DNA from: Collimonas arenae
GTDB lineage: Bacteria; Pseudomonadota; Gammaproteobacteria; Burkholderiales; Burkholderiaceae_D
Length of the DNA stretch: 64,000 bases
Direction of reading: 5' to 3'
Assembly: GCF_000786695.1 (NCBI RefSeq)
Contig: NZ_CP009962.1
Location: forward strand, 682,001-746,000
Shown in pieces: positions 56,930 to 64,000 of this stretch. Under the pieces are notes generated by a model, which searched no databases, had not been told where the DNA came from, and was given only the letters and a program-made list of their open reading frames with translations. How positions within the stretch are numbered: the first letter of the stretch is position 1; each line of letters opens with the position of its first letter. Both the position numbers and the translations under genes were made by a program.

Positions 56930-57433
56930 ATGAATGAAAAAGCAGAGAATTTGAGCCGCAGTCTGATACGCAACTTCAATGCCGCAACACTCAAGCACGA
57001 TGTGCGAGAGCCTTTATATGATGCGCTGAGTGCGCGCCTGGCGACGGATACCGCAGCGCAAAAACTGGGCGCAAGCATCGATATCGTCGCCCCGGGCAAG
57101 ATCTCCTGCCCTTATCATTTTCATTATGCGCAGGAGGAGATGTTTATCATTCTTGAAGGCAGCGGCACGCTAAGAGTCGCGGGAGAAATGCTGCCGCTGG
57201 TCAGCGGCGACATTATTTTTATTCCTCCCGGTCCGGAGTATCCGCACCAGATAGTGAATACCTCGGACCAGCCGCTGAAGTATCTCTCGATCAGCACCAA
57301 GGAACAGCCGGAGGTCTGCGAATATCCTGACTCAGGTAAATTCCTGGCGATGGCAGCTGCCGGTGGCGAGCGGGTGTTTGATGTAATCCAGCGCGCTGAA
57401 AACGATCTGGATTACTGGGATGGTGAGCCTTAA
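56930..57433 (+). CDS. Cupin-domain protein
   Basis: The 167-residue protein has one cupin domain with the metal motif CPYHFHYAQEEMFIILEGSG (about 60-79) and the second motif LVSGDIIFIPPGPEYPHQIVN. The metal-binding His, His, Glu and His pattern is present. ATG 56930 follows GCGGAGAAAAGA. It could be an enzyme or a small-molecule binder; the substrate is unknown. It diverges from the RpiR operon and converges with the symporter gene, ending 17 bp from it. Confidence 0.88.
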   Translation: MNEKAENLSRSLIRNFNAATLKHDVREPLYDALSARLATDTAAQKLGASIDIVAPGKISCPYHFHYAQEEMFIILEGSGTLRVAGEMLPLVSGDIIFIPPGPEYPHQIVNTSDQPLKYLSISTKEQPEVCEYPDSGKFLAMAAAGGERVFDVIQRAENDLDYWDGEP

Positions 57434-57450
57434 AAATAATCCTGGCCGGA

Positions 57451-58728
57451 TCAGGCAGCGGCGTTGCTGTTCTGGTCCAGGCCGACATCGCTGTTGGCCG
57501 CATTGTAGATTTCCAGGTCCAGCAAACCTTCTTCCTTCGCCACCAACACCGGCACCAGCATCTGACCGGTGACATTGGTCATGGTGCGCATCATGTCGAG
57601 AATGCGGTCGATCGCCACCAGATAGCCGATGCCCTCCAGTGGCAAACCGGCCGAGCTCAACACCAGCGTCACCATCACGATCGCCGTGCCGGGAACGCCG
57701 GCGGTGCCAAACGAGCCAAGCACTGACGCCAGCATGATGACGAAGTATTGCGACATGTCCAGATGCAGGCCGAAGTACTGTGCGACGAAAATCGAGGCAA
57801 TCGCCGGATAGATTGCGCCACATCCGTCCATTTTGATGCTGGCGCCCAGCGGCACTGCAAACGCCGCGTATTCCTGCTTCACGCCAAGGTTATGCACCAC
57901 GCTGCGCAGGGCGATAGGCATCGAAGCAAAGCTGGATGAGCTGGTGAAGGCTACCTGCATGGCTGGAAATGCGCCGCGGAAAAAGCGGATCGGGTTCAGG
58001 CGATGCGTGAGCAGCAGCCCGCCGTACACCACCACGATGTGCAGCGCGCAAGCCAGGTACAGCGTGAATACGAAATTCCCCAGCGGCAGCAGGCGCTCGA
58101 AGCCGTAGGAGCCGACCAGTGCGGCGATCAGGCCGAAGGTGCCGAGCGGCGTCATCTCCAGTACAAAGCGCGTGATCTGGATCATGGCGCTGCTGGCTTC
58201 ACCCATCAGCTCACGGACTTGCTTGACCTTGTCGCCCAGCTTGACGAGCGCCATGCCGAGCAGCGCGGCGAAGAAAATCACTTGCAGGATCTTGCCTTCG
58301 GAAAGCGCCTTGAACGGATTCGACGGCACCACGTCCAGCAACACCTGGATCGGGGTGGGTACTTCGCGCACGGTGTAATCGGCGGCGGCTACCAGCTGGC
58401 CCAGGTTCTGGCCGGGATTGGTGAAGTTAGCCACCAACAGGCCGACGCCGACCGCCAGCACCGCCGTGATGGCAAACCACAAGAAGGTCTTGCCGCCCAG
58501 CGCCGCGACGCTCTTCATGCCATGCAGGCTGGAGATGCTGTTGGTGACGGCAAAGAACACCAGCGGCACGGCGATCATCTTGATCAGCGTGACATACAGT
58601 TTGCCGAGCGGTCCAAACCAGGTTTCGGCCGGTGCGCCGACTAGCCAGCCGGCCAGTGCGCCGAGCACGAAGCCGCCGAGCACTCGTTGCCAAAATGGAA
58701 TGCGGAACCAGAGAGAGAAAATATTCAT
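57451..58728 (-). CDS. Dicarboxylate/amino acid:cation symporter (DAACS family)
   Basis: The 425-residue membrane protein has eight helices and two hairpin loops. The family motifs are VAFTSSSSFASMPIALRSV (HP1), FAVPLGASIKMDGCGAIYPA, in which the usual NMDGTA-type ion-binding stretch reads KMDGCGA, and a late GTAGVPGTAIVMVTLVLSSAGLP (HP2). It carries an acidic amino acid or dicarboxylate with Na+ or H+. The K in place of N and the C in the ion-site motif may alter substrate or coupling. It could import aspartate-type products, but no direct link to the peptide operon is proven. Confidence 0.9.
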   Translation of the reverse strand: MNIFSLWFRIPFWQRVLGGFVLGALAGWLVGAPAETWFGPLGKLYVTLIKMIAVPLVFFAVTNSISSLHGMKSVAALGGKTFLWFAITAVLAVGVGLLVANFTNPGQNLGQLVAAADYTVREVPTPIQVLLDVVPSNPFKALSEGKILQVIFFAALLGMALVKLGDKVKQVRELMGEASSAMIQITRFVLEMTPLGTFGLIAALVGSYGFERLLPLGNFVFTLYLACALHIVVVYGGLLLTHRLNPIRFFRGAFPAMQVAFTSSSSFASMPIALRSVVHNLGVKQEYAAFAVPLGASIKMDGCGAIYPAIASIFVAQYFGLHLDMSQYFVIMLASVLGSFGTAGVPGTAIVMVTLVLSSAGLPLEGIGYLVAIDRILDMMRTMTNVTGQMLVPVLVAKEEGLLDLEIYNAANSDVGLDQNSNAAA

Positions 58729-58760
58729 AGAGTAATCAGGGGAAGATTGAAACGGTGCGT

Positions 58761-58793
58761 TGCGTTATGACAGCGCAATAACGCAATAACGCG
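58761..58793 (-). promoter_or_regulatory. Dyad and direct repeat before the symporter gene
   Basis: TGCGTTAT (58761-58768) and ATAACGCA (58778-58785) form a perfect dyad with a 9-bp spacer, and a further copy ATAACGCG (58786-58793) follows at once. It lies 33 to 65 bp ahead of the symporter start. A regulator site is suggested; none is identified. Confidence 0.45.
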
Positions 58794-58952
58794 AAAGATA
58801 AGAATGCTTGCTACGGCATGCCTGGAAACGGCACATACGCCGAACGACCGGGAAGTATCGGCGCTGACTGCGCTTACGTCCAATATTTTTTTGCTCTATT
58901 CATATATCTGTTTGTTTTATTGATATTTATTTTATACAAACAATAATACTTT

Positions 58953-60041
58953 TTAGCCGAAGCATACTGAATAAACCGGTGGCATGCTGCTGGAAATGGT
59001 GCGCCAGCTGTCCCCGGCATTTTCCGACAACCAGACGCCGCCGGTGGTGGACGCCATCAACAGGGTGCAGCCATCGTCCGCTACCGCTAAGCCGTGGCGA
59101 TAGACAAGGTCGTAGCAATCTTGCTGTGGCAGGCCGGTGCGCAAGGCGGTGAAAGTTTTGCCGCCATCGGTGGTGCGGCTGACGGTCAGGGCAGCATCCG
59201 TCGGAATCCGCGTCTGGTCGGCCAGTGCCGGTGCAAACCAGGCGGTATTGCCATCGGTCGGATGGACGGCAACCGCGAAACCGAAATTCGACAAAGGCGC
59301 AGCGCTGACTTCATGCCAGTCGGCGCCGAAATTACCAGAGCGCCAGATGCCGTTGTGGTGCTGGCACCAGAGCTGGTCTGGCGTCCCCGTCGCGCCGACG
59401 ATACGGTGCGGATCTTGCACGTTCTGCTCGTCGCCGCGCTCCGGCGGCATGTAGCTGGCGTGCATGCCCTTGGCGCTCAAGGCCCAGCTGCTGCCGCCAT
59501 CATGCGTGACCCAGGCACCGCCGCAAGAGATACCGACCAGCACATGGCGGCTGTCGCGCGGATCGACGCAGATGCTGTGTATGCCGGGGACATCATAGCC
59601 GCCGCCGAACCATTCGCTGCGCTCAGGGGCGTTCCACAAGGATTGCACAAGACTCCATGATTCACCGCGATCGGTGGAGCGGAATAAGCCGCCCGGTAAA
59701 GTACCGGCCCAGATGACGCCGGGTTCGTCGGTGCCGCCGTAAGCCATCGACCAGATGAATTTTACGGTCCAGTCAACCGGATCGGCGGAGTTTTCAGGCT
59801 TGAGCGGATAGGCTGGCGCGGTAATTTCAACCCAGTGCTCAGCCCCGGCATCCTTGCGATGCAGCTTGACGCCGAAATGGCCGAGATTGAGTGCGGCGTA
59901 GACCGCGCCATCGCGCGGATCCGCCAATACCATGGAAACCGGCTCGCCGAGAAAGGCTACCGGGCCGATGGTCCAGCGCTCGTTGCGCTTCAGCAGTTCA
60001 AATAATCCTTTACGGCTTGCGATCCAGGCCCGTTCAGTCAT
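58953..60041 (-). CDS. BNR/sialidase-like beta-propeller protein
   Basis: The 362-residue protein contains repeated BNR (Asp-box) motifs of the type SxDxGxSW: STDRGESWSLV, THDGGSSWALS, TTDGGKTFTAL and SENAGDSWRTI. This gives a sialidase or sortilin-like beta-propeller. There is no signal peptide, so it should be cytoplasmic, and no sialidase catalytic arginine set is obvious. Its ATG 60041 is behind the ribosome site GGAGG, which is formed by the last two glycine codons of the MoaD-like gene upstream. The function is not known. Confidence 0.85.
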   Translation of the reverse strand: MTERAWIASRKGLFELLKRNERWTIGPVAFLGEPVSMVLADPRDGAVYAALNLGHFGVKLHRKDAGAEHWVEITAPAYPLKPENSADPVDWTVKFIWSMAYGGTDEPGVIWAGTLPGGLFRSTDRGESWSLVQSLWNAPERSEWFGGGYDVPGIHSICVDPRDSRHVLVGISCGGAWVTHDGGSSWALSAKGMHASYMPPERGDEQNVQDPHRIVGATGTPDQLWCQHHNGIWRSGNFGADWHEVSAAPLSNFGFAVAVHPTDGNTAWFAPALADQTRIPTDAALTVSRTTDGGKTFTALRTGLPQQDCYDLVYRHGLAVADDGCTLLMASTTGGVWLSENAGDSWRTISSSMPPVYSVCFG

Positions 60042-60043
60042 GA

Positions 60044-60313
60044 TTAACCTCCAGAGAGAGCTTGCAGGACATGTACCTTGCTATGCGCCGTCAACGGCGC
60101 GTCCAGCCGCACATGGTCGCGCACGGTATGGCCGTCGATGAAGATGGCGACATTCGGCCGCAGGCAGCCTTGCTCGTCGAGCAGATAGGCACGCAGTCGC
60201 GGGTTGGCCGCGAACGCGGTTTCCAGGCCGGCGCGCAAGGTGAGGGCGTCGGTATGGATTTCCGGCGCGGCGGTAAAGCGCGCCAGTTGCGGAGTGAAAA
60301 TCAGGGTCGCCAT
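60044..60313 (-). CDS. MoaD/ThiS-like ubiquitin-fold protein
   Basis: From ATG 60313 (MATLIFTPQLARF) the product is 89 residues, with the beta-grasp pattern TLRAGLETAFAANPRLRAYL and VAIFIDGHTV, and the diglycine C-terminus LQALSGG needed for activation and conjugation or sulfur transfer. ATG 60334 is an alternative start with a GGA box upstream. It is the first gene of a pair with the BNR protein. MoaD-like proteins normally donate sulfur; no E1-like or MoaE gene is adjacent, so its partner is unknown. Confidence 0.83.
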   Translation of the reverse strand: MATLIFTPQLARFTAAPEIHTDALTLRAGLETAFAANPRLRAYLLDEQGCLRPNVAIFIDGHTVRDHVRLDAPLTAHSKVHVLQALSGG

Positions 60314-60374
60314 CATATCGCCAAAAGTCGTCATGGCTGTCCGGCCCCGGGGGTGCGGCCATGTTGCCGTTAAA

Positions 60375-60463
60375 TCACTATAGATGGATCCGGGATTTTT
60401 GCCATGCCTGTGTGATAACTCCTGCTTATCAACAAAGGCATTGCCGGATTTTCACTATAATGA
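60375..60463 (+). promoter_or_regulatory. Candidate promoter and direct repeats before the MocR-type gene
   Basis: A perfect TATAAT lies at 60456-60461, about 30 bp ahead of the TTG start, with no clear -35 box. TCACTATAGATG (60375-60386) and TCACTATAATGA (60452-60463) are similar direct repeats 77 bp apart in the divergent region. MocR regulators often bind such direct repeats, so autoregulation is possible; this is inference. Confidence 0.4.
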
Positions 60464-60493
60464 CCGACAACCTGATCTTCGTCATCGTCCGCA

Positions 60494-61939
60494 TTGAAAA
60501 CAGCGCGCCAGTCCCTTTACCAACGTTTCGCCGAACAGATCAAGACTTCGGTGCAGAACGGCGTGCTGCGTCCCGGCGACCGCCTCAGTTCGGTACGGCA
60601 GGCTAGCCAGCAACACGGCCTGAGCATCACGACGGTGGTGCGCGCTTATGAACTGCTGGAGAGCAGCGGACTGGTCGAAAGCCATCCGCAGTCGGGTTAC
60701 TTTGTGCGGGCGCAGTTTGCCGCGACGGCCTTGCCGGTTTCGCCGGCCGAGCCCGGCCGATCCATGCCGCTGCCGGTGTCGGCCGAAGTCGACGTCAGCC
60801 GCCATGTACTGGCGACACTGAAATCGATACATCAGTATGACGCGATTCCGCTGGGCTCGCCTTATCCCGATCCGTCGCTGTTTCCTGCGCGCCGTATCAG
60901 CCAGTACAACGGCGCCATCCTGCGTAGCGGCGGCCCGCTGGGAGTGCTGGATGATTTGCCACCCGGGCATCCGGACCTGATCCGGCAGATTGTCCGGCGT
61001 CACCTGGAAACCGGACTGGTGGTTAGTCCGGATGATGTGGTGGTTACGGTAGGTGCGACCGAAGCCATCAACCTGTGTCTGCAGGCGGTGGCCAAGGCCG
61101 GCGACACCATCGCGGTGGAATCGCCGACTTTTTACGCGATGCTGCATGCGATCGAGCGGCTTGGCATGCGCGCCATCGAAGTGCCGACCGACCCACGGCT
61201 GGGAATGGATGTCGCAGCACTAAGTACCATCATGCAGTCGCAGCCGGTGGCAGCCTGCATGGTGATGCCGAATTTCCAGAATCCGCTGGGTTTTGAAATG
61301 CCGGAGGACAGCAAGCGCCAACTGGTCGAGCTGGGTGCGCGCTACAACATGCCGATCATCGAAAACGGCGTCTGCAACGAACTCTACTTTGGCACAGCGC
61401 ATCCGAGCGTGCTGAAGGCCTACGACAAGCGCGGCATGGTGCTGTACTGTTCTTCGTTTTCCAAGAGCCTGACTTCGGCCTACCGTATCGGCTGGACTTT
61501 GCCGGGACGTTATCGGGCGCAAGTCGAGAAGCTGAAATTTCTCAATACGCTCAGCACCTCGACCTTGCCGCAACGGGCGATTGCGGCTTACCTCATGGCA
61601 GGCGGCTACGACCGCCACTTGCGCCGGGTGCGCCGCACATTGCAGCAGCGTTGCGACATCATGAGCGCATTCGTCGGGCGATTTTTCCCCGCCGGGACGC
61701 GCATCACGCGACCCGGCGGCGGCTATGTATTGTGGATAGAATTGCCGCCGGCGATCGACTCCATGGCCTTGTACCGGCAGGCGCTGGCGGAGGGGATTAC
61801 GATTGCCCCGGGCCGGTTGTTTTCGACATCGGATGCCTATCGCAGCTTCATTCGCCTGAATTACAGCTACAGCTGGACGCCGCACATCGAGCAGGCATTG
61901 CGGCGGCTGGGGGAGATGCTGGCGGCCATGCTCGATTGA
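60494..61939 (+). CDS. MocR-type GntR/aminotransferase fusion regulator
   Basis: The 481-residue protein joins an N-terminal GntR winged helix (about 1-78; GVLRPGDRLSSVRQASQQHG and YELLESSGLVESHPQSGYFV) to a fold-type I aminotransferase domain (about 115-480). The PLP lysine is in YCSSFSKSLTSAYRIGW, and GGGYVLWIELP lies near the end. MocR proteins sense PLP or an amino compound. The start is TTG 60494 without a good ribosome site, so it is somewhat uncertain. The divergent MoaD-like and BNR genes are likely targets. Confidence 0.88.
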   Translation: MKTARQSLYQRFAEQIKTSVQNGVLRPGDRLSSVRQASQQHGLSITTVVRAYELLESSGLVESHPQSGYFVRAQFAATALPVSPAEPGRSMPLPVSAEVDVSRHVLATLKSIHQYDAIPLGSPYPDPSLFPARRISQYNGAILRSGGPLGVLDDLPPGHPDLIRQIVRRHLETGLVVSPDDVVVTVGATEAINLCLQAVAKAGDTIAVESPTFYAMLHAIERLGMRAIEVPTDPRLGMDVAALSTIMQSQPVAACMVMPNFQNPLGFEMPEDSKRQLVELGARYNMPIIENGVCNELYFGTAHPSVLKAYDKRGMVLYCSSFSKSLTSAYRIGWTLPGRYRAQVEKLKFLNTLSTSTLPQRAIAAYLMAGGYDRHLRRVRRTLQQRCDIMSAFVGRFFPAGTRITRPGGGYVLWIELPPAIDSMALYRQALAEGITIAPGRLFSTSDAYRSFIRLNYSYSWTPHIEQALRRLGEMLAAMLD

Positions 61940-61960
61940 CCGTCGTCGACGTCAAACCAT

Positions 61961-62257
61961 TCAAGCCATGTCAGCGCTCTGGCTTTCATCCAGGGCATCG
62001 AAAATCGCCATGCCATAGGGCGTCAAGGCGGCGCGGCCGGTGCCATCATCATTGTTGACCACGCTGACAATCCGGGCATCGTCCAGCGCGGTCAGATGGC
62101 GCAGCAAGGTGCTCATGCGCAGCTCTGTGCGTTTGCTCAGCTTGGCCAGCGACAGGCCGGGTTCGCCGCGATGATTATCTTCATCGACGGAATCGGCATG
62201 CAGTGCGGACAATATGACCAGCACTGCGTCGTCGATTTCATTTTCCAGGATCATCAT
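61961..62257 (-). CDS. Small winged-helix DNA-binding protein
   Basis: From ATG 62257 (MMILENEIDDAVLVILSALH) the product is 98 residues. LSLAKLSKRTELRMSTLLRHLTALDDARIV is a helix-turn-helix of the MarR/IclR/ArsR style, with a beta wing afterwards (VVNNDDGTGRAALTPYG). GTG 62278 is an alternative start that overlaps the FdhF stop by 4 bp. It follows the molybdoenzyme gene directly, so it may regulate that gene or a linked process. No sensor domain is visible. Confidence 0.72.
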   Translation of the reverse strand: MMILENEIDDAVLVILSALHADSVDEDNHRGEPGLSLAKLSKRTELRMSTLLRHLTALDDARIVSVVNNDDGTGRAALTPYGMAIFDALDESQSADMA

Positions 62258-62274
62258 CGAATCAAACCGCCATA

Positions 62275-64000
62275 TCACGCTGCCATTTGCATTGAACGGC
62301 GCAGCAGCACAGGGATCGACTTGGAGGTCGGCGTGCGCGCCTTGTCGGCGAAGCTGTTGAGCGGTACCAGCGGATTGGTTTCCGGATAGTAGCTGCTGAT
62401 GCAGCCGCGTGGAATGTCGTATTCAACCAGCAGAAAGCGGTCGGCACGGCGCTCTATGCCATCTTCCCAGACGCCGATCAGGTCGATCCAGTCGCCTGCC
62501 TTGAACCCCAGCATGGCGATATCCAGCGGATTGGCGAACACCACCCGGCGCTGGCCGAAGACGCCGCGATAACGGTCGTCGAGACCGTAGATGGTGGTGT
62601 TGTACTGGTCGTGCGAGCGGGTGGTCATCAGGATCATCAGTTCCGGACCATGCTTGCGGCGCGCCCGGTGAATCGGCGTGTCCCTGGGGATGGCGATGGT
62701 CTTGAACTGAGCCCGGCCGCTGGCGGTTTTCCAGACCCGTTCACGGGAAGCGACACCCAGATGGAAACCGCCAGGCTTGGCGATGCGGGCGTTGTAATCC
62801 TTGAAGGCGTCGTACACTTTTTCAATGTCGTCGCGGATCAGGGCATAGTTCTTGACGTACTCCATCCACTGGATACGGCTCTCCTTGAGCGTGGCGTGGG
62901 CCAGTCGCGCAACGATGTCGATCTCCGACAAACAGGTCTTGGCCACAGGCTTGTTGATGCCGTAAGAGATGTGCACCATGCTCATCGAATCTTCGACCGT
63001 CACGCCTTGCGCGCCGGTTTCCTGCATATCGATTTCGGTGCGGCCCATGGTCGGTAAGATCAATGCATCCTTGCCGTGGATCAGATGGCTGCGGTTCAAC
63101 TTGGTGGTGATGTGCACGGTCAGCGCACAAGATTGCAGCGCTTCCCAGGTACGCGGCGTGTCCGGCGTAGCCATGGCGAAATTGCCTCCGAGCCCGATGA
63201 AGACCTTGACCTGGCCTTGCAGCATCGCTTCAATCGTGCCGACCACATCCAGGCCGTGTTCGCGCGGCGGCTTGAATCCGTAGACTTTTTCGATACGGTC
63301 GAGAAAAGCAGCTGTCGGCTTTTCATCAATGCCGACGGTACGGTCGCCCTGTACATTCGAATGGCCTCGCACCGGACACAAGCCCGCGCCTGGGCGGCCG
63401 ATATTACCGCGCAAGAGCATCAGGTTGGAGACCATCTGGATGGTGTCGACGCCATGCTTGTGTTGGGTCAGGCCCATGCCCCAGGTGGCGATGACGTTCT
63501 TGCCGCGCACATAGAGTTGCGTCAACTTCTCGATATCGTCGCGCTCGACGCCGGATTCGGTGACGATGTCGTCCCAGCTTTCGGCGCGTATGTCAGCTGC
63601 GAATTCGTCAAAGTAAGCGGTGTGTTCAGCGATGAACTGCACGTCGATCACGCGCTCGCTCTTGTCTTGCAGTGCCTGATCGTCGAGTTCAAGCACGCGT
63701 TTGATGACGCCCTTGACCAGGGCCAGGTCGCCGCACAAGGTAGGGCGAATAAACATGTTGCTGATGGCGGTGCCGGAGCGCGATAGCATGTCTGACGGAT
63801 GCTGCGGGCTGGAGAAACGTTCCAGGCCGCGCTCGCGCAGCGGGTTGATGGAGACGATGGTCGCGCCGCGCTTGGCGCATTCGCGCAGTTCGCCCATCAT
63901 GCGCGGATGATTGGTGGCCGGATTCTGGCCGAAGATCAGGAAGGTATCGGCCAGGTCGAAATCGTCCAGCGTCACCGTGCCTTTGCCGACGCCCACGGTC
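62275..64000 (-). CDS. FdhF/YdeP-like molybdopterin oxidoreductase, partial
   Basis: The last 574 or so residues are visible; the N-terminus lies beyond the right edge. It has the molybdopterin oxidoreductase core: FLIFGQNPATNHPRMMGELR, NVIATWGMGLTQHKHGVDTI, LLRGNIGRPGAGLCPVRGHS with NVQGDRTVG, and the dinucleotide-binding domain with TTRSHDQYNTTIYGLDDRYR and RGCISSYYPETNPLVPLNSF. The style is that of YdeP and related FdhF-family proteins rather than classic formate dehydrogenase. Electron partners and substrate are unknown, and the cofactor-ligand residue is not in the visible part. Confidence 0.88.
   Translation of the reverse strand, partial: TVGVGKGTVTLDDFDLADTFLIFGQNPATNHPRMMGELRECAKRGATIVSINPLRERGLERFSSPQHPSDMLSRSGTAISNMFIRPTLCGDLALVKGVIKRVLELDDQALQDKSERVIDVQFIAEHTAYFDEFAADIRAESWDDIVTESGVERDDIEKLTQLYVRGKNVIATWGMGLTQHKHGVDTIQMVSNLMLLRGNIGRPGAGLCPVRGHSNVQGDRTVGIDEKPTAAFLDRIEKVYGFKPPREHGLDVVGTIEAMLQGQVKVFIGLGGNFAMATPDTPRTWEALQSCALTVHITTKLNRSHLIHGKDALILPTMGRTEIDMQETGAQGVTVEDSMSMVHISYGINKPVAKTCLSEIDIVARLAHATLKESRIQWMEYVKNYALIRDDIEKVYDAFKDYNARIAKPGGFHLGVASRERVWKTASGRAQFKTIAIPRDTPIHRARRKHGPELMILMTTRSHDQYNTTIYGLDDRYRGVFGQRRVVFANPLDIAMLGFKAGDWIDLIGVWEDGIERRADRFLLVEYDIPRGCISSYYPETNPLVPLNSFADKARTPTSKSIPVLLRRSMQMAA

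Overview
The window reads as a continuous piece of a betaproteobacterial chromosome, most likely Oxalobacteraceae (Collimonas/Herbaspirillum-like). This rests on gene order rather than a database search: the Burkholderiales-type cytochrome oxidase locus (DUF2244-coxB-coxA-ctaG-DUF2970-coxC, then DUF2909-surf1-ctaA-ctaB-sco), the rsmB-DUF4390-ntrY/ntrX-like block, ftsX-ftsE-ftsY beside rsmD-coaD, and a CIRCE element in front of rpoH. GC content is moderately high, genes are dense, and I see no prophage, insertion sequence, CRISPR array or tRNA gene.

Layout. 1-1968: reverse-strand D-amino-acid dehydrogenase plus ketimine reductase (cut by the left edge). 2188-3294: RNase P RNA and a secreted fasciclin protein. 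3412-6529: three overlapping genes of valine/acyl-CoA breakdown, followed by a DsrE-like exported protein. 7425-17138: aa3-type cytochrome c oxidase structural genes, copper/heme A assembly genes and several small membrane proteins. 17226-24983: DCC/DUF4166 pair, rpoH under a CIRCE-overlapped promoter, a CobW-like fragment coupled to an NtrX-like regulator, NtrY-like kinase, DUF4390 and rsmB. 25067-34495: transporters, a hydrolase, an AraC regulator, ftsX-ftsE-ftsY, rsmD, coaD and a ferredoxin.

34599-43697 is a nearly complete trans-4-hydroxy-L-proline catabolic cluster: epimerase, three-subunit D-hydroxyproline dehydrogenase, deaminase and 2-oxoglutarate-semialdehyde dehydrogenase. It has a PAS-AraC regulator, a GntR/FCD regulator and a lone periplasmic binding protein. 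43701-46825 holds a MOSC protein, a LysR regulator and a divergent MFS transporter. 46826-47300 is a repeat-rich spacer.

47297-56616 (reverse) is an eight-gene unit: RpiR regulator, isoaspartyl peptidase, Gsi-type peptide ABC importer, P1 (DmpA-like) aminopeptidase and M55 D-aminopeptidase. It looks like an uptake-and-hydrolysis system for unusual peptides. 56930-64000 holds a cupin, a dicarboxylate/amino-acid symporter, a MoaD-like/BNR-repeat gene pair, a MocR-type regulator, a winged-helix protein and an FdhF/YdeP-like molybdoenzyme cut by the right edge.

The signals most worth follow-up are a pair of about 75-bp structured repeats with the same architecture next to coxC and ftsY, three AT-rich operator-like sites in helical phase before rpiR, an 18-bp perfect palindrome before the hydroxyproline deaminase gene, the exotic-peptide operon, the MoaD/BNR pair and the coupled CobW-like fragment.
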